A DNA stretch of 22,721 nucleotides, taken from assembly GCA_001662425.1 (NCBI GenBank), contig BDDC01001631.1:1-22721 (forward strand). Direction: 5' to 3'. The translations under genes were made by a program, and so were the position numbers. The notes below the pieces were generated by a model, which searched no databases, was not told the origin of the DNA, and saw nothing but the letters and a program-made list of their open reading frames with translations. Below, in pieces: positions 1 to 9,417 of the stretch (position 1 is the stretch's first letter; each line of letters begins with the position of its first letter). Source of the DNA: Chlamydomonas sphaeroides (taxonomy: Eukaryota; Chlorophyta; Chlorophyceae; Chlamydomonadales; Chlamydomonadaceae).

Positions 1-66
1 CTGCCCCTGCCCCTGCCCCTGCCCCTGCCCCTGCCCCTGCCCCTGCCCCTGCCCCTGCCCCTGCCC
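1..66. repeat. CTGCCC hexanucleotide microsatellite
   Basis: Eleven perfect copies of CTGCCC run from the left edge, so the array may continue outside the window. On the minus strand it can be read as Gly-Gln, Gly-Arg or Ala-Gly dipeptides. It is unlike the TTTTAGGG-type telomere repeat known from Chlamydomonas. Confidence 0.95.
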
Positions 67-175
67 CAGTGCACCTGCCGCTGCTGCCCGTACGTCTCCC
101 CCTGCCACGGCCGCTGTCGCACTGCTCGCCGCCCGCCGCCCCTCAGACGCACCCGCTGCAACGCCGGCACCACCT

Positions 176-847
176 GCCGCAGCGTCCTCCGCAGCAGCCG
201 CTTCTTGGCGGCGCGAAACGCCGCCAGCACCAGCCACAAGCCGCCGTACAGCACGCTCAGGGCGCCCGCCGCCTTCGCCCCAACCTGGACCGCAGGCGGA
301 GCGGCAAGGGTGCATGCGGGGGAGGGGCGCCAGAACCTCGGTGCATGCTAGGGCGGTGCAGCGGTGGTGTAGCCGCGAGGCCGGGAGACAGCGGCGGCGC
401 CAGCACCATCGACGGAGGTGTGGTCATGCATTCGGCAAGGCAGCGAGGGCGCCACTCTGCCGCGACGGCCGCAAAGTCGGCAGGCAACAGCGGCGGCCCG
501 GGGCTGGGTCCGACGCTGCTGCGCAGTGCTGTGGGATCTGCGGCTGGGCCCGTCTGCTCGCGTGGCGCAGCGCGGGCGCGCGTCCGCACCTGTGCTGCCG
601 CGGGGAGCGCGGCGACCGCGGCCTCGAGCGGCGCTGGCAGCGCGGCGCGGCGGGCCGTCGCGCCGCGGCGCCGGCCGCCGCGCTGCTGCGCTGGCGCGGA
701 GCCGTAGAGGGGTGTCCGGTGCGGCAGCGGTGGCGTGGGCGGCGGCGGGCTGTGGGCGCCCAACATGTGGGGTGTGTGGGCAACGAACGGTGCGGCGCGG
801 GCAGCGCTGGGCGCTCGGCTGCTGCCTGCGGCGCAGGCTGCGAGCAT
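176..847 (-). CDS. possible 5' part of a gene, product unknown (tentative)
   Basis: Product not recognised. An ATG at 847 opens a frame starting MLAACAAGSSRAPSAAR, which resembles an organelle-targeting leader. It stays open to 257 but becomes low-complexity. A second stretch in another frame begins after a pyrimidine-rich tract ending in CAG (first base 284) and reads VGAKAAGALSVLYGGL, continuing into a hydrophobic helix and then basic residues (AAKKRLLRR). Joining 847-407 (donor ATG|GTGCTG) to 284 keeps phase 0. The second exon could end near 176 at CGG|GTGCGTCTGAG or run open to the left edge. The donor is weak and codon content does not discriminate well here, so this may be chance open frame. 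The helix-like segment at about 250-210 is the best-supported part. Confidence 0.27.
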
Positions 848-2778
848 GCGTTGGAGCTTAGACGCGACGAGGGACTAATGAAGGTTAGGAAAAAGGCGCT
901 GGCGTGATGCTGGTTAGTTTGCAGAACGCCAAGCGCAGGGACGCGGCAGAAGCAGGCGCGAGCGACGTCCAGGCGATGAGGTCATCCCCAACGGCAGCAG
1001 CTGCCTCCTGCCCGCTGCCGCGCAAGGGCAGCAGCCACGCAGGACAAGGCGCTGCAGGCAGCAGAAGCAGGCAGCACCGAATAGGTTTACACATGGGCCG
1101 CGCGCCGCGGCGCAGTGCAGAGCACTGGTTGCGGCCGGTGGCGCAGCGCAGCCCCCTGGCGCGATGTCGCGCCAGCAGAGCCAAGTATATACTGTAACAA
1201 AGAACACAGCAAGCAGAGGAGATCCCACATGGCGTTACGTGCACAAATGCCCCACAAGCCCGAGGCAGCCGCAAGAGCGCTGCCCAAACGCGATCATTCC
1301 CCCCACGCATGCTGCAGTAAGGAGCACCCAAGCTGCCAAAGCGAGCCAGCTGCGCCAAAGGCCGCGCACAGCCGCCGCAAACAACACGCGAAGGCCTTCC
1401 CCAGACTCCACTCGTCCTTCAGCCTAGAAAGGCTGCGCACATAGGTTCAGTACCCAGAGAAGGCACACAAAGCACACACATCGCTCCGAACGTAGCCCGC
1501 GCAAGCCAGGCGTGGGTAGTCAGGGACGCGCAGAGCAAGCGAATGAGCCAACTTCCACACACAAGCACGCAACAGCAGGCACAAGCGCACACACGCGACG
1601 CGATAGGCAAACGTACACACGTGGGGGGCCCTAGCGGCAATGTCACACGGTCAAAGCAGCACACGCAGAAGCACTAAACACCGCTCCAGTTAGTAAGTAG
1701 CACCTCGAGGCAAGGCATCAAAGGGTTTTTGCTCTTATTGCCGGCACCCGCCAGCGCCATCATCCGAGCTCCATACCGAGCCGTCCTGTCGGGCCCTCGA
1801 GCCCGAGCCAACACGCCAGCCGGCCACCCGGCCCCCATAATGGTACACGGCCGACACCAGCCTCGCACGGTGCCGCGTCCCCCGACAGGGCCTGACCCGA
1901 CCTCCCCGGACACGCAGCGACCCACCGCCGGTACTCGACGGCCCCGGCAGCCGCTGCTGGCAACACGCCGACGACGCGCACACTGCATATGCGCCCCCCG
2001 CTGAGCCGCGTCGGGGCCGGGGCCCTCGCGCCGGCTGGCCGCAACACCACCACCGGCGCGTCCATATGCCGTGCACTCGCCGCCACATCCATCATCGCCA
2101 CCGTACCTCTCCCCGCTGCCCTGCCAGCTGCAGCTCACGGCGGCGGACTGCCCAGCAGGCCAGCAACACCGCCCCCACGCCGCCTGCCCCAGCCACCTCA
2201 TGTGCACATGTATGGGGGCAGCGGCCGTGCGCATGAAGAAGCTGCCCCAGGTCACACGCCTGTCACTGGCCGCCGACACAAGCTCCGCGCCGTCGCAGCG
2301 CACACGCCACCGCCGGCGGGGCGGCCGCGGCGCATGCCCACGGCTTCCGGCCGAACCGGTAGCCGGCGCGGCGCCTCCAAAGGCCCCGCCTGGCGCCCGC
2401 CAGCTCCTGTCTGTTGTTGCCGGCACTGCCCCACGCCCGCGGCTCCATTTCCGCGCCCAAAGAATGTCATTGTCCTTGCCGCCGACGCAGCTCCCATGCA
2501 CACGCACGCACGCAGCCGGCGGCGGCGCCACCGCACAGGCCGGGCGACAGCAGCCCCAGCCCTCCCGCTGGAATGCCCAGCTGGGGAGGAACCTCGGCCT
2601 CCGCGTGCAGCCGTGCGCAGGTGCCTCCAGCTCGCCCAGCCCTTCCAGCTGCGCCGCTGCTGCTTAGCAGCGGCGGCAGAGCGCGGCCCGACGCCGCGCG
2701 GCCAATGCGCACGCGCGCCAGCCCAGGCCGCACCCGACCGCCAGCAGCCCAGCAGCGCAGCGGCGAGGGTGGCTGCGC
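848..2778. other. region without a clear gene; probable 3' UTR of the AP2 gene plus spacer
   Basis: Several long open frames occur on both strands but look like GC-driven chance frames: they are Arg/Pro/Cys-rich, lack recognisable domains and have no supporting splice pattern. The AP2 gene ends at 2779 on the minus strand, so its 3' UTR must lie here. A palindromic GTATATAC at about 1187-1194 could be a TATA-like element for either strand. I see nothing else defined. Confidence 0.5.
1087..1091 (-). terminator. candidate TGTAA polyadenylation signal
   Basis: TTACA on the plus strand reads TGTAA on the minus strand, the polyadenylation signal used by Chlamydomonas and relatives. It is the first clear one I noticed downstream of the AP2 stop codon at 2779, but it would imply a 1.7-kb 3' UTR, which is long. 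A 5-bp match alone is weak. Confidence 0.25.
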
Positions 2779-5700
2779 CTACTGGTCGCGCGACCGGATC
2801 GCGTGGCTCTTGCGCGCGCGCTTTGGCGACGGGGCGCGGCCGCGCCGGCCCTCACCCTCGCCGCCATCGCTGCTCAGTCCGTCAGCGCCGCCGGCGCTCT
2901 CGCAGGCGCGGCCGCGGCCGTAGCCGCCGGCGCTGCCGGCGCCGAAGCCCCCGCCCGAGCCCGGGCCTGCGCAGGCGGCGGCGCCGCCGGCCTCAGGCCC
3001 AGCGCCACCGCCGGGCCGGCCGCCGAAGCGGCCGGCAACGGCGGAGCTATCGCCATCGCCGGCACCGGCCGGCGGCGCCGCGGGCGGCAGCGAGTCGTGG
3101 TGGGCTTGGGCATGGACCTGGTGCTGCTGGCGGCGGAGGGCCGCTAGGCCAAGCATGGCCACATTGCCGACGTCAAGGGGCACGCCGCCAGGGCCCGTCG
3201 GGTGCCGCGCCGCCGACAGCGGCGGCGGCGCAGGGGCACCGCCGTCATCATCGTCGTCGGCGCTGTTGCGCTGCCGCTGGCGCTGCCGTAGGGCACCGGC
3301 GCCGCCGCCACCGCGCCGTCGGTGCGGCCCGTCGCCGTCGCTGTCGCTGTCGGCGCCGTCGGCGCCGCTGGCCGAGGCGCTGCGCTGGCGGCGGCGGCTG
3401 GCGCTGCCGCCGGCTGAGCGCCCGCGGCCGGCGCGGCCGCCGCCGGCGCTGCCGCCGTATGCGGCCTCGCCGCCGTCGGCGCCGTCAACGTCGCCGATGG
3501 CTGCCGGCATGACGCGCGAGGGGCTCGCCGGGCCGGGCGGGTTGCGGGCGTACGAGTTGAGGCAGCGCTTGGTCCGTGTGGTGGCGATCTTGGAATCCAG
3601 GATCTGGTGGATCCGGTCACGCGTCGCCTGCACATACCAAGCCCATGGCGTGAGGGAGGAGGGCGCCCGTCAGCGCATCTAGACCGCCCAAGGACATGCG
3701 AGCTCATGGCTGGCGTGTGGGGGCAGCTATGCCCTGCCGCAGCCCCAGCCTGGGTTCATATGTGGACCTCCGTGCGGCACCTGTCGTACCCCATCCACAC
3801 ACCCTGCCGTAACCCGACCACACACCCTGCCGTACACACCTGCAGGTCGTACGAGTTGAGCAGGTGCGGCAGGTTGAGCTGCAGGCCGCCCGTGCCGGAG
3901 CGGAACGTGAGCGCCGCCTGGTCCCAGGCCGCCGCCGCCTCCTTCTCCGTGTCGTACATACCCAGCTGGTGTACGGCGCCGCGATAGCAGAACTGCGCCC
4001 GCCAGCGGCCGCCGGGGGTGCGGTACACGCCCGTGTACTTGGACGAGCGCATGGAGAAGCCCAGCTTGCCGTCCGACTGCACCTGGGGCGGGCGACACGG
4101 GGGATGATGGGGAGGGCACCGGGGGTCAGGGGCACGATCGCGCAAGAGCACAGAGGCACCAGGGCCGCAGAACCGCGACCCACGCAGCACCCCACGGGAC
4201 GACCCGCTATCGCGTACTTGGTAGCATACCGGTACGGTCATTGCATTGGGGGTTGCACTGGTGGGAATCTGTGTGGCGCCCGCGGCGCCCCCATCGGGCC
4301 AGCCCCCTCGCTAGCCTCCGCCACCTGGCCCCTGCCCCTGCGCCGACCCTCACCTTGCGCGGCTTCATTTTCCGCGTGTTGCCCGAGCCCGGCGGCCGGC
4401 CATGGCCGTGCGCTGCCGCCGCCGCGCTGCCGCCGTTGCGCCGCCGCCGGCCGCCCTCGCCGCTGCCCTCGCCGCCATCGTCGCCGCCCTCATCGCCGTC
4501 AACGTCCTCCGAGCCCATGAACCCCTCGCCCTCGCCCTCGCCATCGTCCGGCTCGGCGCTGTCAGGGCCTGCGGGAGGGCCGCCGCTGCCGCCGCGCCGC
4601 CGCCGGGCGGTTGCGGCGCCACGGCGCCGCCGGGCGCGCCGCTGCTGCTCCTCATAGTCCTCATCGCTGTCCAGCTCGCCGTCATCGGGCTCTTCGCTGC
4701 CAAGGTCCAGATCCTCATCGCCCTCCGCAGCCTCGTCCATCTCCTCATCCTCGCCACCGCCCCACTGCGACGGGCGGCTGGCGTCGCCCGCCTCCGCCAG
4801 AGCCGCCAGCCGCTCCCGGATCCCGAGTAGAACAGCGCCGCCGGGCGCCGCCGCCGGCCTGGACCGCCGGCCGCGCTTCCGCCGCGCCCCCGCTGGCAGC
4901 ACCGTCGGCGGCATGGGCAGCTCGCCGTCCCATAGATCCCCAGCGCTAACGCCGGCCGCGGCGCCGTCGGCGCCCTCGCCGTCGGTGCCGCCGCCGGCGA
5001 CGGCCGACGGCATGGTCCGCTTGCGGACGCGCGCCATCTCCACCGTCGCCAGGTGCAGCAACCGCTGGCGGCCAGGCAGCCCCACCGGCCCACCGGCGCC
5101 GCCGCCCGGTGGCAGCGGCGGCCTGCCAGCCTGTCCCCGCTGCACCGGCGCCGCGTCGGGAAGCTGTATCCGGCGCGGGCCCATCGGCGCCGCCCCGGGC
5201 TCCTCCTTGACCTCCGACTTGACGGCAGCGCCGTCGCCGGCGTCCGAGGCGCGGCGGCTGCCGCCGCCGCCACCAGCGGCGGCGCCAGCGCCGCCGGTGC
5301 CGGTGGTGACGCTAGCGCCCGAGCCGCCGGAGACGCGCCGCTCGTGCTGCCCTGCGAGAGGGCTGGGCGGCGGGCTGGCTGCCAGCAGCTGCAGGGCGTC
5401 GACCACGACCAGGTCGGCGCTGGCTACCGACTGCATCCGCAGCGCAGCAGCCGGGCCGCCGCCGGGACGGGCCGCCGGCGCCGCCGCCGCAGCACCGCCG
5501 TCCTGCCAGCCACGACCCGCAAGCTGGTCGAAGGGATTGGCGCCGGCGGCGCCGTCGCGGTTCGGCCGCGGGCCGCGGCCTCCGCGCGGGCCGGTGCGGG
5601 TGCGGCCGCGGCCGGGGCCGCCGGCGGGTGGCGCGCCGCCACCACCTGCGGCAGCGCCACCGCCGCTGCCGACGTCACCCGACGGCAGCGCCATCAACGT

Positions 5701-8140
5701 TGCCAGCGGCGGCGGCGACGGCGTTGAGGTCCGCCCGGCCGCCGCTGCCGCAGATGAGCCGCCTCCTTGCATCATGAGGGATTGCAAGTGCTGCATGTGC
5801 TGCTGCATGCTGCCGGCGCCGATGCCCTGTTGCTGCTGTGACGGCGTCGACGGCTTGGCCGCCTGCGCCGCCGCGGCTGTCGAGGCCTGCTTGGCCGCCG
5901 CCGCCGCCGCCTGCGCCGCCGCCGCGGCGGCAGCCATGGCTGCCTGGTGGCCGTACAGCGCTGCAAACGGGTGAGCCGGAGCAGGGACGGCTATAGGCGC
6001 ACCCGGCGCCGCGCCGCCGTTGGCAGCTGCCGCCGCGGCCTGCTGTTGAGCGTGCTGTGCGTGCTGCGCCTGCTGCTGAGCGGCTTGCAGCATGGCATTC
6101 TGGTGCGCTGGCCAGTACATGGCGCCCGGCATCATGCCCATCATGCCAGGCATCATGAAGCCAAAAGGCGGCCGCCACATGGACTGAAGCAGGCTAGCGG
6201 CCGCTGCCTGCTGTTGCTGCTGCGCCGCTGCCGCCGCCGCCGCCCCAGGAGCAGCCGTCGCCGCCGCTGGAGCGGCCGCCGGAGCCGGCTGGAACAGCTG
6301 CGGCACCGCCGGCGCCGCCACAGGCGCCGCCGCCGGCTGATGGCTCGGGTCGGCGACCGGCGCCGTCGGCATACCCGGCACCGGCGCGATAGGGTATGGC
6401 AGGTGTGGCGGCGCCGCCGGCGCGGCGCCGGGTGCCGCAGGCTGCTGGCCAGCGGCGGCGGCTGCTTGCATGGCGGGGTGCATGCCAAACAGCGATGCGC
6501 CCCAGGGGTGCATGGACATGGCGGCGGCGGCGGCCGCCGCCGCCGCTGGCGTCCACATGCCGAACGGCGCTGCGGCGGTGGGTGCCGCGGCGGCGGCGGG
6601 GGCGGCCGGCGCTGCCGGCGCTGGCATTGAGACCGGCACAGATGCAAGTGGGACCGGCGCGGGCAGCACCGGGCGCGCTACCGTCGCGGCCGGTGCTGCC
6701 GTCGGGACGGCCGCCGGCGGTGCCGCAAGCGGCGGCTGCGCCTGTGCCTGCGGCATGCCAAACATGCTCAACGGAGGCAGCACCGGCGCGGGGGCCGGCG
6801 CACTTGCGGCCGCTGGCGCCGAGGTGCTCACGGCGGCGGGCGCAGCGACGGGCGCCGTCGACGGAGCCGAAGCAGCGGCGACGCTGGCAGGCGCCGGCGC
6901 CGGCGCGCCCTGCAGCGCCAGCTGCTGCTGCTCCTGCACATAGGCGCTGAGCCCTGCCGGCAACTCTGGCGTCAGCTGCGTCGGCGCAGAAACCGTCGAC
7001 GTCATGCGCTTGAGCGACAGGCCGACCGGCGGCGCCGCCACCGGCTGCGGCACCGCCGCAGCGAAGTCCGCCTGCGGTGCGGCCTCACTCACCGCCGGGC
7101 CGGGGAGCGCGGCTAACCCGGGCATGGGCATGGACACCGGCGCTGGCACGTGAGGCGCCACCGCCTGCTGCGGCGCTGGCATGAGCGCCGCCGGCGCCGG
7201 CTGCTGCTCAGAGCCCACGGCGGCAGGTGGCGGCGCCGTGGCCTGGGCAGCCGCCACTGCGGCGTCCGTGGCAGCTGGAGAAGCCGCAGCGGGCGCAACG
7301 GCAGCGTCGTGGGCCGGCGCCGCTGCGGCAGCGGCCTGGGCATCCCCCTCCGGCGCCGCGGCGGTGGGGGCGGGCGAGCTGGGGATGTTCAGAAAGGACT
7401 GGATCTGGGCCTGCGGAGTTTGGCAGCATAGAGAAGGAGCATGCGTGCGTCCGTCAAGGCCGGCCCTGGTCGAAGGCACCCGGCACGTAGGTTGATTCGG
7501 GGGGTACCAGCTAACACGCATAGCCCCGAACCTTTCGGGCCGAGATCCCTCCAGCAGGAGGATACCATGTCAGGTGCGTCACGTCGATGATCTCGTGGAG
7601 GGCAAGCCAGCCTTGCTGCTGGAGAGCGGGGCTGGCTAAAGCAGCCTGCTGACGTGGCTAGCCACAAGCATGGAACAGGCAACGCACCTCTTGCTGGCCG
7701 TTGAGCAGCTCAGGCGTCATGCGGGTGGCGTCCCAGCTGGCCGCGGCGGGCGCCGGTGCAGCACCTGTGGGGTAAAAGGGGGAGGAGAGGTCGGGTTCTG
7801 AGCAGCGCGTGCGGCCAGGGCAGCAGTCGTGAGTGTGGCGGGCCAAACAAGCAGTCGTCGGGCGGCCGTCCAAGGGCCCAAAAAACCCTTGCGTTGACCG
7901 TTCGCCCGACTGTGACCTAGGTGCCTCGAAAGTCACACCTGCCGTGGTAGTGGTAGCCGGCTGGGCTTGCGGCTGGGCCATGCCGAACATGCCCGAAGGC
8001 GGGAAGCCGGGCATCGCGCCCACCGCGCCGGGCATCGCAGCAACGGCCGCGTAGCCGGGCTGCGCAACCATTTGCTGAGGCATCCAGTAGAAAGGTGCTG
8101 CGCCATTAGGAACTTGGCCAGTCGGCAGGAAGCCGCTCAT
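2779..8140 (-). CDS. single-AP2-domain transcription factor, about 1475 aa
   Basis: Exons, all in phase: 8140-7939, 7764-7688, 7410-4354, 4082-3840, 3627-2779. The AP2 domain, a plant and algal DNA-binding fold, is at about residues 1126-1185. It starts SSKYTGVYRTPGGRWRAQF and contains YRGAVHQLGMYDTEKEAAAA and AWDQAAL, as in AP2/ERF family proteins. It follows a 1019-residue exon rich in Ala, Pro, Gln and Met, with an acidic Asp/Glu tract (about residues 970-1040) and basic patches such as RRKRGRRSR and RKMKPRK that could be nuclear signals. The C-terminal exon is Gly/Ser/Asp-rich and ends with KRARKS. The start is the only in-frame ATG of the upstream open frame (MSGFLPTGQ). A CAG six bases before it could close a 5' UTR intron. 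The role is inferred: nuclear DNA-binding regulator, target genes unknown. Confidence 0.85.
3789..3834. repeat. two 23-bp tandem units in intron 4 of the AP2 gene
   Basis: Units 3789-3811 and 3812-3834 match at 20 of 23 positions and share CACACACCCTGCCGTA. They abut the splice donor of the AP2-domain exon (exon ends 3840, intron begins GTGTGTACGG at 3839), so a third partial copy overlaps the donor. Confidence 0.85.
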
Positions 8141-9417
8141 CTCCGCTGCGGTGTCAGTGACAGACCCGACAGCCCGTAGAGCTGCCGGTACTAGTTCTCG
8201 CCTTGCTAAACGTGCAGCGCTGACGGTGTGAGGGCTATCGGTCGACGCGGCGTCGCGCGGCCGCTTGCTTCGCGCTTGCTCCGCTGCGGGCTGCGCGACT
8301 CCATGCCCGAAGGCTTCTGTATGGCTCGCTTCCTGCTTTGCGTGTGCGGGTTGCGAGGCGTGAGTAGGTTGCGCTGGTGTGGACGGTCCGAGCTCGCCGA
8401 CAGCAGAGCGCTGGCTCCGGCTGGATAGCTGCTCTGTCCTGCTTTTTCCGAAGGCGGGCTGAGCGTCACGGTGTTCGCGGCTTGCAGATGGACCTGCCAC
8501 AAGGGCAAGGTAGCGTTGGCAGTGGCAGTTAGGTCAAGCAGTAAATGTCGCGTGTATGTGTGTATGCAAATAGAGTGCTGCGTCGTCGTGGTATGCACAA
8601 GTCAACGCCGCTCGCAAGGTGGGGCTGAGAAGCAACTCCGCCAGCCCCGGGCTGCCCCACAAATAATCAGGCAATGTCCTCTGATATTTCGTGCTGCTTC
8701 TGGCGAGGGCTTGCGTTTGCCCGGCAAGAATGCAACAGGCCGGCGGCTCGCCCACCCGACTGCGCGCTCCGACCAACTCTTGAGAAGCTCACCAGGTGGC
8801 TCTGGGTCCGGTGAGCAGCGTGCGGCGCGGTTGTCGGTCGGCGTCATAGACTCGCGACACTTGCGACCCACGGGGGGCGCAGAAGGCGCGCTGTCGCCAC
8901 GCGGCGCTATGGCCAATCGCTGCCGCGATGCTGGAGTCTCAGAAGCTCCAGGCTAATACTTGGAGTAGGTTTGCAAGTGCTTTTCCGAGCGCTTGTCTCC
9001 GTTGTGGGCGTGTGCGGGCTGCAGCTGCTGCGGCAGCACTGACAGGCACCAAACGTTTGTCCGGCTCGCGGAGCGCTGCTTCGCAAGGATATGGGTGTCG
9101 GCAAGCCGTATCGGCAGCAGCGGAACTGCGGGTGTCTCGTGTGCTTGCTGGGCGCTAGCAGCAGTAGTGCAAGTGAGCGGTTGTAGTCTCGACGGGTTAT
9201 GCGCAGGTGCTGCCGACAACCAGCGTGGGCAGTCGGTGATCCCGCGCTTGCGGGATGGCGCGATCCGACTCGGCCGCGCCGGCGTCACCTCACACGGCCG
9301 CGCTCACATGCTCGCTAAGCGTCCTGGACGAACACAGAAAAACGCACCAGCCAGCGGCGCCAGCCCCGCGCAACGTTGCCTCCGGGACACGCGCAGCACG
9401 CCACATCAGCCTCAGCC
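8141..9417. other. intergenic region: AP2 gene promoter/5' UTR and DTW gene 3' UTR
   Basis: Both flanking genes are on the minus strand, so this stretch holds the 3' UTR of the DTW gene (from 9417 down) and the promoter and 5' UTR of the AP2 gene (to 8141). The AP2 reading frame stays open on the minus strand to about 8500 but without an upstream ATG. No TGTAA poly(A) signal for the DTW gene was found and no separate gene is supported. Confidence 0.55.

Noticed and set aside
1..66. CTGCCC array as a telomere
   Set aside because: The unit does not match plant or chlamydomonad telomere repeats and it leads into ordinary sequence.
1674..2531. 285-codon minus-strand open frame
   Set aside because: It lies directly downstream of the AP2 stop codon, is Gly/Arg/Cys-rich with no recognisable domain, and fits 3' UTR better.
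1989..3512. Long plus-strand open frame of 507 codons
   Set aside because: It is extremely Arg-rich, and its right half is the antisense of the last AP2 exon; it has no domain and no splice support.
4913..6950. Several long plus-strand frames opposite the AP2 gene's large exon
   Set aside because: They mirror the GC-rich codon pattern of the minus-strand coding exon; they are antisense shadows.
8141..8500. N-terminal extension of the AP2 protein
   Set aside because: The frame is open to 8500 but begins with GTG and has no ATG before 8140.
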